Shown one piece after another: positions 1 through 8,901 of a stretch of 43,572 bases of DNA. Position 1 is the first letter of the stretch. Each line of letters starts with the position of its first letter. A program made the translations under genes and the position numbers. The stretch is taken from assembly GCA_030684775.1 (NCBI GenBank), contig JAUXXW010000175.1, positions 1 to 43,572 of the forward strand, read 5' to 3'. Under the pieces are notes generated by a model. That model did not search any database. It saw only the letters and a list, made by a program, of their open reading frames with translations, and was not told where the DNA came from. This DNA comes from Pseudomonadota bacterium. Lineage in GTDB: Bacteria > Pseudomonadota > Gammaproteobacteria > Burkholderiales > Thiobacillaceae.

Positions 1-3
1 GAC

Positions 4-28
4 GCCGGCAAGGATGCCGGCGCTACAG
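4..28. repeat. REP-like repeat, copy 1
   Basis: Two GCCGGC blocks separated by 6 bases are followed by GCTACAG. The same design recurs at 2586-2609, 10513-10537, 33013-33059 and 33681-33704, always at or just beyond a gene end. Here it lies just downstream of the zapD stop codon, at the window edge. It is a short dispersed palindromic repeat, not a gene. Confidence 0.6.
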
Positions 29-78
29 GAAGTGCCTCGCTGGTGCTTCTTGAAATGCGTTGCGTTCGCGGGCCGCAG

Positions 79-828
79 TTATAAGTTGCAGAAGGTCAGC
101 GCGAAATCGACGTCGCGGTCGCAGGGGCGGGGTTTTTGCGCGCGGTCGGGAATCAGGAAGCGAATGTTGACGGCGTATTTGTTGGCACTGACTTCCGGCG
201 CGCAGGCGACGTCCAGGGACAGGCGCAGCAAATGCGCGCTGCGGCCACCCAGCATGAGCTGGAACAGGCCCTGGCTGGCGGTGTGGCGGCTGCGATGGCC
301 GCTGTCGCGGAGCAGGCGCAAGACCACATCGACGGCGCTTTTCAAGGGCAGCAATGGACCCAGCCACTCCATCAGGTCATTGGTGCGTTCCGCCTCGGGC
401 AGATTGAGCCAGTAGTGATAGGCGGGCAGATCGAAACTACAGGTGCCGCCGGGGATGCCGGCGCGACCCTTGATGCCGGCCAGCCATTCGTTGTCGCGCA
501 CATGCTGGCCGATCTTGCCGCTCATGCCGCGCAGGTCGGCCAGCGCGGTGGCGATGCGGGCCAGGACATCGTCGAGGCGGCCGGCATCCACGGCGGGGTT
601 GTTGCGCAGGTCTTCCAGGCTGGTTTTTTGCCGATCCAATTCCTGGATCAGTTCGCTCTTCATCTCCGGCCGGCCGGTGACATCGGTGAGTTCAAACACC
701 GCCAGGAGCGCGGCATGGTGCGCGCGCGCGTCACCGCCACGCACGAAATACAGCGTCTTGTCGAACAGGTTCTCAAGGCGCAACCAGGTGCGGATGCGTT
801 CATTGAGGGGAAATTCGTAGACGGTCAC
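79..828 (-). CDS. zapD: Cell division protein ZapD
   Basis: ZapD is a cytoplasmic protein that binds FtsZ and cross-links protofilaments at the division ring. The 249-residue product has the expected family length (about 250) and the family's N-terminal pattern: YEFPLNERIRTWLRLENLF, then a predicted helical bundle, then a beta-rich C-terminal half ending in a CDRDVDFALTFC segment. The start at 828 gives MTVYEFPLNER, the usual N-terminus. It is the last gene of a minus-strand run pilB-pilC-pilD-coaE-zapD, about 100 bp after coaE. That order is conserved in many Beta- and Gammaproteobacteria and supports the call. Nothing looks truncated. Confidence 0.93.
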   Translation of the reverse strand: MTVYEFPLNERIRTWLRLENLFDKTLYFVRGGDARAHHAALLAVFELTDVTGRPEMKSELIQELDRQKTSLEDLRNNPAVDAGRLDDVLARIATALADLRGMSGKIGQHVRDNEWLAGIKGRAGIPGGTCSFDLPAYHYWLNLPEAERTNDLMEWLGPLLPLKSAVDVVLRLLRDSGHRSRHTASQGLFQLMLGGRSAHLLRLSLDVACAPEVSANKYAVNIRFLIPDRAQKPRPCDRDVDFALTFCNL

Positions 829-934
829 CGGAACGGCTCAAGGAAAAACATGAGGGATGCGCGCCAAAGGCTTGAATTGGCTGCGATTTTGCAGCTTGCT
901 CCGTGCAATGGCAATGAAGCCGAAGGGTTTTTTA

Positions 935-1699
935 TTACGCTCGGCAGGGGTGGGTGAGGTAGGTCTGGTGCAGGTATTTGATCCGCGCTTCCAATGCGGC
1001 CGGATCGGAACGGTTGTCGATGAGGTCGTCGGCGATGGCGAGCCGTGCAGCGCGGGAGCTCTGGGCCGCCAGAATGGCCCGCGCCTGATCCAGGCCGACG
1101 CCGGGACGACTGGCGGTGCGTTCGATTTGCTGTTGCTCGTCGCAATCCACCACGGCGATGCGATCCATATCTGGTCGGTAGGTCGCCAGGTTCTCCACCA
1201 GCAGGGGCACGATCAGGATGACGTAAGGTGCCCGCGCGGCGGCGATCTGGCGCAGCACCTCGTTGTGTATCAGGGGGTGGAGGATCTGTTCCAAACGCAG
1301 CCGGGCATCACTCTCGGCAAATACGCGAGCACGCAGGGTGGCGCGGTCCAGGCTGCCATCGGCGGCGATCACCGCATCCCCGAAAGCAGCGGCAATGGCC
1401 GGCATGGCGGCGCCATCGGCGGCGGTGAGGCCATGCGCGATGGCATCGGTATCAACCAGCGCCGCGCCGAGTTCGGCGAACAGGCGCGCGGCCGTGCTCT
1501 TGCCGGAACCGACTCCGCCGGTGAGGCCGACGCAATAAGGACGAGTCCCCCCCTTTCCCAAAGGGGGGTTAGGGGGGATTTCTGCTGCGTTCGGTTCCGC
1601 GCGGGCCGTCAAATCCCTGATGAAGCCCTTACCCTTCGGTACCCCAGCCCCCCTTTTCAAAAGGGGGGAGTCGGTGTGCGGCTCACCGGGCCATTTCAT
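935..1699 (-). CDS. coaE: Dephospho-CoA kinase with repeat-derived N-terminal extension
   Basis: CoaE phosphorylates the 3'-hydroxyl of dephospho-CoA, the last step of coenzyme A synthesis in the cytoplasm. The kinase domain begins at the P-loop GLTGGVGSGKST and continues through VDTDAIAH, an RVF segment, the HP(L)I motif and the VPLL(V)E lid region, all typical of CoaE. The preceding 45 or so residues are unusual: they are the translation of a palindromic repeat (1545-1671) also found inside dsrN and pgl. No ATG, GTG or TTG lies between the repeat and the P-loop, so translation must start upstream of the repeat. The ATG at 1699, 7 bp after the pilD stop, is the best choice; reading further upstream overlaps pilD. 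The kinase part itself is normal in length, about 200 residues. Confidence 0.88.
   Translation of the reverse strand: MKWPGEPHTDSPLLKRGAGVPKGKGFIRDLTARAEPNAAEIPPNPPLGKGGTRPYCVGLTGGVGSGKSTAARLFAELGAALVDTDAIAHGLTAADGAAMPAIAAAFGDAVIAADGSLDRATLRARVFAESDARLRLEQILHPLIHNEVLRQIAAARAPYVILIVPLLVENLATYRPDMDRIAVVDCDEQQQIERTASRPGVGLDQARAILAAQSSRAARLAIADDLIDNRSDPAALEARIKYLHQTYLTHPCRA
1545..1671. repeat. In-frame palindromic element, copy in coaE
   Basis: One end reads CCCCCCTTTCCCAAAGGGGGG followed by an AGGGGGGATTT segment. The other end carries a CCCCCCTTTTCAAAAGGGGGG hairpin. Between them lies a core containing AAATCCCTGATGAAGCCC and ACCCTTCGGTACC. The same core and ends occur in pgl (35583-35702), and the same ends occur in dsrN (28369-28467). 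Read on the minus strand it encodes a Lys/Gly/Pro-rich stretch with PPNPPLGKGG and is open throughout. Confidence 0.8.
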
Positions 1700-1706
1700 C
1701 GGGAAC

Positions 1707-2561
1707 TCAGCCCAGCCAGATGCGCAGCAGCTCATCGCCCCAGAACAGGGCAATGAGTCCACCCAGGACCAGCCAGGGGCCGAAGGGGATGGGTTTGGCG
1801 CGGTCGTGGCCGGCGAACAGGATCAGGCCGATGCCGACAATGGCGCCGGAGAAACTGGCGGCGAGCAGGATCGGCAGTAGCATCTTCCAGCCCAGCCAGG
1901 CGCCGAGGGCGGCGAGCAGTTTGAAGTCGCCGAAACCCATGCCTTCCTTGCCGGTAATCAGTTTGAACAGGTGGTACACCGACCACAGCGAAAGGTAACC
2001 GGCGATGGCGCCGATCACGGCTTCCGGCAGGGGCACCAGGCCGCCGTCCAGGTTGAACAGCAGGCCGGCCCAGGCCAGCGGCAAGGTGATGTTGTCGGGC
2101 AGCAAACGGGTGTCGAGGTCGATGAAGGCCAGCGCGATCAGGCTGGCGAGCAGCAGGCAGATGGCCGGCGTCGCCCAGGTGGCGCCCCAACGCCAGGCGA
2201 CATAACCGAACAGCAGGCCGGTGAGCGCCTCGACCAGAGGGTAGCGGGCGGTGATGGCCATGCCGCAGGCGCTGCAACGGCCGCGCAGAAACAGCCAACT
2301 CAGGATCGGGATGTTTTCATACCAGGTGATCTGGTGCCCACAGCGGGGGCAGGCCGAGCGCGGCTTGACCAGGTCGTAGGGCGCGACCTGCGCGGCAGCC
2401 GGTTCACCGCCATCGAGCCAAGCGCATTGCTCGCGCCATTCGCGCTCCAGCATGATCGGCACGCGATGGATGACCACGTTGAGGAAACTGCCGATCAAGA
2501 GTCCCAGGACAACGGCCAGGGTGATCAGGGTGATGGGCTGACTGGAGAGCAGTTCGAGCAT
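1707..2561 (-). CDS. pilD: Type IV prepilin peptidase / N-methyltransferase PilD
   Basis: PilD is the inner-membrane aspartic protease that cuts type IV prepilin and type II secretion pseudopilin leaders and methylates the new N-terminus. The 284-residue product has an N-terminal membrane helix, a cytoplasmic zinc-binding domain with two CxxC pairs (CPRCGHQ and CSACGM, residues about 75-103), and then six or more hydrophobic helices. The aspartates lie in a FIDLDTRLLPD segment and a GMGFGDFKLLAALGAW motif, matching the GxGD-type active site. It follows pilC by 48 bp, a gap that carries a REP-like repeat, and precedes coaE. Length is normal for the family. Confidence 0.95.
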   Translation of the reverse strand: MLELLSSQPITLITLAVVLGLLIGSFLNVVIHRVPIMLEREWREQCAWLDGGEPAAAQVAPYDLVKPRSACPRCGHQITWYENIPILSWLFLRGRCSACGMAITARYPLVEALTGLLFGYVAWRWGATWATPAICLLLASLIALAFIDLDTRLLPDNITLPLAWAGLLFNLDGGLVPLPEAVIGAIAGYLSLWSVYHLFKLITGKEGMGFGDFKLLAALGAWLGWKMLLPILLAASFSGAIVGIGLILFAGHDRAKPIPFGPWLVLGGLIALFWGDELLRIWLG

Positions 2562-2585
2562 GGCGGGACGGCGGTAAGGAAAAAA

Positions 2586-2609
2586 GCCGGCGGGACGCCG
2601 GCGCTACAG
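2586..2609. repeat. REP-like repeat, copy 2
   Basis: GCCGGC, 5 bases, GCCGGC and GCTACAG sit in the pilC-pilD gap. The last base abuts the pilC stop codon at 2610-2612. Same family as the copy at 4-28. Confidence 0.65.
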
Positions 2610-3827
2610 TTAAACCACCGATCCCATCTTGAAGATAGGCAGATACATGGCGATGACGATGCCGCCGATGAGCGTGCCCAGTATGACCATGATGAACGGC
2701 TCCATCAGGCTGGAGAGGCCGGTCACGGCGTCGTCCACCTCACGCTCGTAGTAGTCGGCCACCTTGGACAACATGGAGTCGAGCGCGCCGGACTCCTCGC
2801 CGATCGCAACCATCTGGATCAGCATGTTGGGAAACACCGCAGCCGCCTGCATCGATGCGGCGAGGCTGGCGCCGGTAGATACCTGGCTACGGATTTTCTG
2901 GGTGGCTTCCATGAACACATGATTGCCGGAAGCGCCGGCGACCGAGTCGAGTGCTTCCACCATCGGCACGCCGGCGGCGAACATCGACGAGAAGGTGCGC
3001 GACCAGCGCGCCACCGTGGCTTTTTCGATGAGCGGGCCGAACACCGGGATTTTCAGCATCCAGGCATCCATCCGGGCGCGAAAACCGGGGCTGCGTTTCC
3101 ATGCCTGCATGAGCATGAAGATTCCGCCGCCGATGCCCGCGAGGATCAGATACCAGTAATTCACGAACAGGTCGGAGATGTGCAGCACGATCATGGTCAG
3201 CGCCGGCAGGTCGGCGCCGGCCTTGCCGTAGAGATCCTTGAACGCGGGAATCACGAACAACATGATGCCGGCGGTGATGACGAAGGCCACGACCAGCACG
3301 ATGATCGGGTAGAACAGGGCGGATTTGATCTGGCCCTTCAAGGCCAGCATCTTTTCCATGTAGGTGGCCAACCGATCCAGCACGGAATCGAGAATACCGG
3401 CCTGCTCGCCGGCATGGACCAGGTTGCAATAGAGCCCGTCGAAGTGCTGCGGATGCTTGCGGAAGGCGGCATTCATGCTGGTGCCGGTTTCCACATCGGA
3501 TTTGATCTCGCCCAGCAGTCGTTGCAGCGCCGCGTTGCTGTGGCTGCGCGCGGAGATGTCGAAGGCCTGCAACAACGGGACGCCGGCCTTCAGCATGGTG
3601 GCCAACTGGCGGGTGAACAGGGCGATGTCCTTTTGCGTGATCCGCTGGCCACGCGCGAACAATCCCTGCTTGCCCACCTTCTGCGCGTTGATGCCTTGCC
3701 GACGCAACGCCTGGCGCACGAAGGCCTCGCCGGGGGCGAGCATCTGGCCTTTGACTTTCTTGCCGGTCTTGTCGGTGCCTTCCCACAGGAAAGGAACTTC
3801 CTTGATGCTTGTCTTGGCCAGCGCCAT
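2610..3827 (-). CDS. pilC: Type IV pilus inner-membrane platform protein PilC
   Basis: PilC is the polytopic platform protein that couples the PilB and PilT motors to pilin insertion and extraction. The 405-residue product has two repeats of the GspF/PilC (T2SSF) domain. The first runs from about residue 70 (FTRQLATMLKAGVPLLQAF) and the second from about residue 275 (WSRTFSSMFAAGVPMVEAL). Hydrophobic segments lie around residues 170-190, 215-240 and 380-400. The start at 3827 gives MALAKTSIKEVPFLWEG, the usual PilC N-terminus. It lies 24 bp after the pilB stop, so the two are probably cotranscribed. Length is typical. Confidence 0.96.
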   Translation of the reverse strand: MALAKTSIKEVPFLWEGTDKTGKKVKGQMLAPGEAFVRQALRRQGINAQKVGKQGLFARGQRITQKDIALFTRQLATMLKAGVPLLQAFDISARSHSNAALQRLLGEIKSDVETGTSMNAAFRKHPQHFDGLYCNLVHAGEQAGILDSVLDRLATYMEKMLALKGQIKSALFYPIIVLVVAFVITAGIMLFVIPAFKDLYGKAGADLPALTMIVLHISDLFVNYWYLILAGIGGGIFMLMQAWKRSPGFRARMDAWMLKIPVFGPLIEKATVARWSRTFSSMFAAGVPMVEALDSVAGASGNHVFMEATQKIRSQVSTGASLAASMQAAAVFPNMLIQMVAIGEESGALDSMLSKVADYYEREVDDAVTGLSSLMEPFIMVILGTLIGGIVIAMYLPIFKMGSVV

Positions 3828-3851
3828 GCTTGTCTACTTCCTTATCCGTTT

Positions 3852-5573
3852 TTATTCGTTGGTGACGGCGAGGACTTCTTCCAGCGAAGTCAGTCCTTGC
3901 TTGACCTTGAGCAGGCCGGCCTGGCGCAGATTGAGCACGCCTTCCCGTTCCGCCTGCTGGGCAATTTCCAGGGTGGAGCCGTTCTTCAGGATGATGAGGT
4001 GAATATCTTCGGTCACCGGCATCACCTGGTAGATGCCGACCCGGCCCTTGTAGCCGGTCTGCTTGCAGGTGTCGCAACCTTTCGCCGTATACGCCTGCCA
4101 GGAACCATCCAGGTCGGATTCGGGGAAGCCGGCGCTCAACAGCGCTTCCGGCGGGATGTCCACCGGCTTGCGGCAGTTGGAGCAGAGGCGGCGGCCGAGA
4201 CGCTGCGCGGTGATGAGGTGAACCGAGGCGGCCACGTTGTAGCTGGGAATGCCCATGTTGATCAGGCGGGTGAGCGTCGAGGGCGCGTCGTTGGTGTGCA
4301 GGGTGGAGAGCACCATGTGGCCGGTCTGCGCAGCCTTGATGGCGATATCGCCGGTTTCGTGGTCGCGGATCTCGCCGACCATGATGATGTCCGGGTCTTG
4401 CCGCAGGAACGCTTTCATGGCCGTGGCGAAATCCAGGCCCGCCTTTTCGTTGACGTTGACCTGGTTGATCCCGGCAAGCTGGATTTCAACGGGGTCTTCG
4501 ACGGTGGAAATGTTTACGCCAGGCTGATTCAGGATGTTCAGGCAGGAGTACAGCGAAACGGTCTTGCCGGAGCCGGTGGGGCCGGTCACCAGCACCATGC
4601 CGTAGGGGCGCACGATGGCGTCGGTGAGCAGCTTGAGTTGTTCCGGCTCGTAGCCCAACTTCTCGATCCCCATGGTCGCGGCGGACGCATCCAGAATACG
4701 CATGACGATCTTTTCGCCATACAGCGTGGGCAGGGTGGAAACCCGGAAATCGATCGCCTTGTTGCGCGACAGAACCAGCCTCATGCGGCCGTCCTGCGGC
4801 ACCCGTTTTTCCGAGATGTCCAACTTGGAAATGACCTTGATGCGCGAGGCTATCTTTTCCTTGATCGCCAGCGGCGGCTGCGCGATCTCGTAGAGCAGGC
4901 CGTCGAGGCGGTAGCGGATGCGGTAGGTTTTTTCGTAAGGCTCGAAGTGGATGTCGGAGGCGCCGCTGTTGATGGCGTCGAGCATCATCTTTTGCAGATA
5001 CTTGACCACCGGCGCATCGTCGATATCCACCGCCGCCGCCGTGGTGGCCGCATCCAGGGCTTCTTCGTCGGCGAATTCGAGGTTGAGGTCCTCGGTATCG
5101 ATGGTCTTGAGGATGTCGTCCTCGGTCGTCTCGCCGTGCTGCTCCAGCCAGCGCCCCAACTTGTCGTCCTCGACCACCACCGCCTCGACGGTCAGGCCGG
5201 TCTGGAACTTGATGTCGTCCAGTGCCTGGAGATTGCTCGGGTCGGAAAGCGCGACGAACATGCGGTTGCCACGCAGCGCGATGGGCAAGACCCGGTGCCT
5301 GGCGAGCAGTTTGCTATCCACGGGGCTCTTGGGCAGAACCGAGGGCTCCAGAGCATCGAGATTGAAGAAGGGCAGGCCGAAAGTGACGGCGGCGAAAGCG
5401 GCGATCTGGTCGGCGCGGAAACGCCGCGTGCGCAGAAGGTGGGCCAGCGAACTCTCGCCCGAACCGCGCGCCTGGTTTTGCAGCGTCTCGCCTTCTTCCG
5501 GCGACAGCAGTCCCTGGGTGACCAGCGCCCGGAACAGGCCGGTGAGATTGGCGCCGACGGTTACCGCGACCAT
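3852..5573 (-). CDS. pilB: Type IV pilus assembly ATPase PilB
   Basis: PilB is the hexameric cytoplasmic ATPase that powers pilus extension. The 573-residue product has an N-terminal MshEN/GSPII_E_N-type domain (about residues 40-150) and a C-terminal secretion ATPase domain with Walker A GPTGSGKT, an Asp box (EDPVEI), a Walker B region (IMVGEIRD) and a His box (GHMVLSTLHTNDA). A tetracysteine zinc motif is visible as CSNC and CDTCKQ around residues 460-500. The start at 5573 is preceded by GGGAG about 10 bp upstream. pilB heads the pilBCD run. Nearby pilin genes are not in the window. Confidence 0.96.
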   Translation of the reverse strand: MVAVTVGANLTGLFRALVTQGLLSPEEGETLQNQARGSGESSLAHLLRTRRFRADQIAAFAAVTFGLPFFNLDALEPSVLPKSPVDSKLLARHRVLPIALRGNRMFVALSDPSNLQALDDIKFQTGLTVEAVVVEDDKLGRWLEQHGETTEDDILKTIDTEDLNLEFADEEALDAATTAAAVDIDDAPVVKYLQKMMLDAINSGASDIHFEPYEKTYRIRYRLDGLLYEIAQPPLAIKEKIASRIKVISKLDISEKRVPQDGRMRLVLSRNKAIDFRVSTLPTLYGEKIVMRILDASAATMGIEKLGYEPEQLKLLTDAIVRPYGMVLVTGPTGSGKTVSLYSCLNILNQPGVNISTVEDPVEIQLAGINQVNVNEKAGLDFATAMKAFLRQDPDIIMVGEIRDHETGDIAIKAAQTGHMVLSTLHTNDAPSTLTRLINMGIPSYNVAASVHLITAQRLGRRLCSNCRKPVDIPPEALLSAGFPESDLDGSWQAYTAKGCDTCKQTGYKGRVGIYQVMPVTEDIHLIILKNGSTLEIAQQAEREGVLNLRQAGLLKVKQGLTSLEEVLAVTNE

Positions 5574-5642
5574 GCTGTTACCGCTCCCAAGAGTTCATTA
5601 ACCCGCTGGATGTTGCCCATCAGGGTAGGAAATGTAAAGCAA

Positions 5643-6926
5643 TCATGGGCTTGAATTCACGGGCGCGCGGCGTGAGCCGATTCGCGCTGTTTTCACCATG
5701 CGCCCATGCACTTGCACGATTTCCATCGGGTAGCCGGCGATCATCACGCTCACTCCGGGTTCCGGCATCGCTTCCAGGTGGTCCAGGATCAGTCCATTAA
5801 GCGTGCGGGCGCCTTCCACCGGCAGTTCCAGTTTCAGTTTGCGATTGAGTTCACGCAAAGCGATGGCGCCTTCCACCAGATAACTGCCGTCTTCCTGGGG
5901 CAGGCCGGGTTCCTGGCCGCCCGGGCGCAGGCTGGCGAATTCGCCGACGATTTCTTCCAGAATGTCCTCCAGAGTGACCAGGCCCAGGAGTTCGCCGTAT
6001 TCGTCCACCACCAGGCCGACCGACTGGCGGATGGCCTGGAACTGTTCGAGCTGGGTATAGAGGTTGGTGCCGGAAGGAATGAAATAAGGTTCGCGTAGCG
6101 CGTCACGCATGGCGGCCACGTCGAAATCGTGCTCGTGGATGTGCGCCAATACCCGGCGCACATGCAGCATGCCGACCACGTTGTTGGGCTCGCCTTCATA
6201 CACCGGCAGGCGCGAGTGATGGCTGGTGGCGAGTTGATGGATGATTTCCTCCAGGTCGGCATCGATATCGATGGCCTCGATCTGGCCGCGCGGACGCATC
6301 ACGTCATCCACCGTGATCTGCTCCAGATCGAACAGATTCATCAGGATGCCGCGATGCTGCGCCGGCATGAAATTGCCGGATTCTGTCAGCAGGGTGCGTA
6401 ACTCCTCCACCCCCATGCTGTTGCCGGAACTGTCACTGGGGTGCAGACGCAGCAGGCGCAACAAAGCCTGCACGAACAGATTGACGAACCAGACTACTGG
6501 ATAGAGCAGCTTGAGCAGCGGCGTGAGCACATAGCTGACGGCCGAGGCGATGCGGTCGGGGTACGACGCGCCCACGACCTTGGGGGTGACTTCCGAGAAC
6601 ACCAGAATCAGGAAGGTGACCGCCAGCGTGGCCAGGGTCAGGGCCATTTCGTTCTGGCCGAACAGGCGGAAGGCGATGATGGTGACCAGGGACGCGGCGG
6701 CGGCATTGACCAGGTTGTTGCACAGCAGGATCACGCCCAGAAGCTTATCGGTATTGGACAGCAACCACTCCGCCAGCTTCGCGCCTCGGTGTCCCGCCTT
6801 GGCCAGAGTGCGCAGGCGATAGCGGTTCGCCGCCATCATGCTGGTTTCCGACATCGAGAAAAAACCGGAAAGAATCAGTAAAACAACCAGGACGCCGAAT
6901 AGCGCCCCTAAAGGAATGGAGTCCAA
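5643..6926 (-). CDS. CorC/HlyC-family CBS-domain membrane protein
   Basis: This is a DUF21/CNNM-type inner-membrane protein with a cytoplasmic CBS pair and a C-terminal CorC_HlyC domain. Relatives are linked to magnesium or cobalt efflux or transport, but the substrate here cannot be read from sequence. Starting at TTG 6926 gives 427 residues beginning (M)DSIPLGALFG, the usual N-terminus. The frame is open further upstream, but that extension looks like non-coding sequence. Four hydrophobic segments fall in the first 170 residues, including LSGFFSMSETSMMAANRYR. CBS motifs follow (VDDVMRPRG, then HHSRLPVYEG and LGLVTLEDILEEIVGE). The C-terminal domain carries GARTLNGLI and PEPGVSVMIAGY. It ends about 70 bp upstream of pilB. 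No good ribosome-binding site precedes the TTG. Confidence 0.88.
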   Translation of the reverse strand: MDSIPLGALFGVLVVLLILSGFFSMSETSMMAANRYRLRTLAKAGHRGAKLAEWLLSNTDKLLGVILLCNNLVNAAAASLVTIIAFRLFGQNEMALTLATLAVTFLILVFSEVTPKVVGASYPDRIASAVSYVLTPLLKLLYPVVWFVNLFVQALLRLLRLHPSDSSGNSMGVEELRTLLTESGNFMPAQHRGILMNLFDLEQITVDDVMRPRGQIEAIDIDADLEEIIHQLATSHHSRLPVYEGEPNNVVGMLHVRRVLAHIHEHDFDVAAMRDALREPYFIPSGTNLYTQLEQFQAIRQSVGLVVDEYGELLGLVTLEDILEEIVGEFASLRPGGQEPGLPQEDGSYLVEGAIALRELNRKLKLELPVEGARTLNGLILDHLEAMPEPGVSVMIAGYPMEIVQVHGRMVKTARIGSRRAPVNSSP

Positions 6927-6993
6927 GACGTTACGGGGGAGTGAGGGAGGCCCGAGTGTAGCAGCGCCCTGGTACGGGCTGTAGCGCCGCGCC

Positions 6994-8310
6994 TCAGCCT
7001 CGTTCAAACAGCGCGATGGACTCCACGTGCGCCGTGTGCGGGAACATGTTGGCGACCCCCGCCGTGACCAGGCGATAGCCCTTCTGGTACACCAGCACCG
7101 CCGCGTCGCGCGCCAGGGTGGCGGGGCTGCATGAGACGTAGACGATGCGGTAGGGCGCGCCGCTCTCCGGCAGGGATTTGACCAGCTCGGCGGCGCCATC
7201 ACGCGGCGGGTCGATCAGGATTTTGTCGAAGCTGCCCCCGATGTTGCCCAACTCGGCGTAGGCCTCCGGCGTCATCTTGAAAAGGTCGGCGACGCGGAAT
7301 TCGGTGTTGTCGCTCAAGCCATTGCTCGCCGCGTTTTCGATGCCGCGCGCGACCAGTCCGGCGGCGCCCTCGATGCCGAGCACGCTGGCGCCTTTACGGG
7401 CGATGGGCAGGGTGAAGTTGCCGAGGCCGCAGAAGAAGTCCGCGACTCGCTCACCCGGCTTCGGGTCGAGCAGGCGTATGGCGCGGCGCAGCAGCATGGC
7501 GTTGATGTCCTGGTTCACCTGGGTGAATTCGGTGGGGCGGAACGGCATCACCAGATCGAACTCGGCCAGACGGTAATCCAGCGTCGGGGCGTCGAGTGGG
7601 TGGAAGGGGACGGCAGTGTCCGGTCCCTTGGATTGCAGCCAGAACTGCACCTGGTTGGCGTCGGCGAAGGCACGCAACAGCGTCTCGTCTTCTGGCGTCG
7701 GCGGGTCCATCACGCGCAGCACCAACACATCCACCGCATCACCCGCCGCCAGTTCGATCTGCGGCAGACGGTCGCGAATGGAGAGGCTTTGCACCAGCAG
7801 GCGCAGGCGCGGCAAGAGGCGGGAAATACGCTCCGGCAACACCTCGCAACTGCTCATGTCGGCCACATAGCGGCTGCGCCGCTCATGAAAGCCCACCAGC
7901 ACGCCGCCCTTCTTCGCCACATGGCGCACCGACAGGCGCGCGCGCAAGCGGTAACCCCAGGTCGGCCCATGGATGGGTGAGAGCATGGTTTCCGGTTTCA
8001 CCTTGCCGACATGGGTGAAACAGTCTTCCAGCACCCGCTGCTTCGTCGCCACCTGGGCGGATTCTTCCAGATGCTGATGCGAACAGCCGCCGCAGATGCC
8101 GAACCAGCGGCAACGCGGCGTCACCCGGAACGGGCTGGATTTGAGAATCTCGGTGGCCTGCGCCTGTTCGAATTCCGGTTTCTTGCGGTAGCTGCTGTAG
8201 CGCACCAGCTCACCCGGCAGGGCGCCCTCGACGAATAGGGTTTTGCCATCGACGTGGCCGACACCACGGCCTTCGTGGTCGAGGGATTCAATGTAGAGGG
8301 GTTCTGACAT
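6994..8310 (-). CDS. rlmD: 23S rRNA (uracil-1939-C5)-methyltransferase RlmD
   Basis: RlmD uses S-adenosylmethionine to methylate U1939 of 23S rRNA. The 438-residue product has an N-terminal TRAM-like beta domain (about residues 1-60) and the Fe-S cysteines of the RumA family ([10 protein letters not shown] around residues 87-96, and a later Cys in MSSCEVL). A C-terminal SAM-dependent methyltransferase domain carries [12 protein letters not shown], an ILIDPPRDG motif and the catalytic-cysteine motif [12 protein letters not shown] (around residue 395). Length and motif order match RlmD better than TrmA, which lacks the Fe-S cysteines. It stands alone, separated from the CorC-like gene by about 70 bp. 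Confidence 0.94.
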   Translation of the reverse strand: MSEPLYIESLDHEGRGVGHVDGKTLFVEGALPGELVRYSSYRKKPEFEQAQATEILKSSPFRVTPRCRWFGICGGCSHQHLEESAQVATKQRVLEDCFTHVGKVKPETMLSPIHGPTWGYRLRARLSVRHVAKKGGVLVGFHERRSRYVADMSSCEVLPERISRLLPRLRLLVQSLSIRDRLPQIELAAGDAVDVLVLRVMDPPTPEDETLLRAFADANQVQFWLQSKGPDTAVPFHPLDAPTLDYRLAEFDLVMPFRPTEFTQVNQDINAMLLRRAIRLLDPKPGERVADFFCGLGNFTLPIARKGASVLGIEGAAGLVARGIENAASNGLSDNTEFRVADLFKMTPEAYAELGNIGGSFDKILIDPPRDGAAELVKSLPESGAPYRIVYVSCSPATLARDAAVLVYQKGYRLVTAGVANMFPHTAHVESIALFERG

Positions 8311-8476
8311 GGGGAGTTAAGGGGTAAGTCGCTTGGGTTGACGGGGCGCGAATTGTGGCAGAGAGGCTCGCGGGCGTCTGCCCGGAAGACGGCGTGGGAA
8401 TGCCTTGCAATTCCGGATTCCGCCGCCATGTCCCGCGCTGACGCTCCGTGTCGGGGCGCTTTTCCAAGGAGCAATC

Positions 8477-8803
8477 ATGAGTTTGATTATCGAAGACCTG
8501 AGCGTGGGTGAAGGCACCGAGGCGGTTGCCGGCAAGCAGGTGACCGTGCATTACACCGGTTGGCTGACCAATGGCACCAAGTTCGACTCCAGCCTGGATC
8601 GCGGCGAGCCGTTCGATTTCCCGCTCGGACGCGGCCATGTGATTCGCGGCTGGGATGAGGGCGTGGCGGGGATGAAGGTGGGCGGCAAGCGCAAGCTGAC
8701 GATTCCGCCGGAGATGGGCTATGGCGCGCGCGGCGCCGGTGGTGTGATCCCGCCGAATGCGACGCTGGTGTTCGATGTGGAACTGCTGGCCGTCAACGGC
8801 TAA
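8477..8803 (+). CDS. FKBP-type peptidyl-prolyl cis-trans isomerase
   Basis: This is a single-domain FKBP that isomerises X-Pro bonds. The 108-residue product is almost entirely the FKBP fold: VTVHYTGWL, a [18 protein letters not shown] segment, [30 protein letters not shown] and [14 protein letters not shown]. The active-site aromatic and acidic residues (Tyr, Phe, Asp, Trp) are present. There is no signal peptide, so it should be cytoplasmic. AAGGAG lies 6 bp before the ATG at 8477. It is a lone plus-strand gene between two minus-strand genes. A large inverted repeat follows and may act as a transcription end. Confidence 0.95.
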   Translation: MSLIIEDLSVGEGTEAVAGKQVTVHYTGWLTNGTKFDSSLDRGEPFDFPLGRGHVIRGWDEGVAGMKVGGKRKLTIPPEMGYGARGAGGVIPPNATLVFDVELLAVNG

Positions 8804-8815
8804 GCGCTTGGTTAT

Positions 8816-8895
8816 GTAGCCCGGATGGAGCGATAGCGGAATCCGGGTTTCCTGCGTTGCGGCCCTGGATTCCGCTATCGCTCTATCCAGGCTAC
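8816..8895. repeat. Long inverted repeat between fkp and pap
   Basis: Arms of about 32 nt begin GTAGCCCGGATGGAGCGATA and are mirrored by TATCGCTCTATCCAGGCTAC, with a loop of about 15 nt and a few mismatches. It lies between the convergent fkp and pap genes, so it may end transcription from both sides. It has no T-tract, and similar GTAGCCCGGAT repeats are common as dispersed elements in proteobacterial genomes. Confidence 0.7.
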
Positions 8896-8901
8896 GGATT
8901 C

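Noticed and set aside
1971-5654. Very long plus-strand open frame (over 1200 codons) across the pil genes
   Set aside because: It is antisense to pilD, pilC and pilB, which have clear conserved motifs. Its product is rich in His, Asp, Gln and Arg with no domain, the usual result of reading GC-rich genes backwards.
5643-7202. Longer form of the CorC-like protein starting near 7202
   Set aside because: The extra 90 or so residues are antisense to the end of rlmD and have no family similarity; the TTG at 6926 gives the normal N-terminus.
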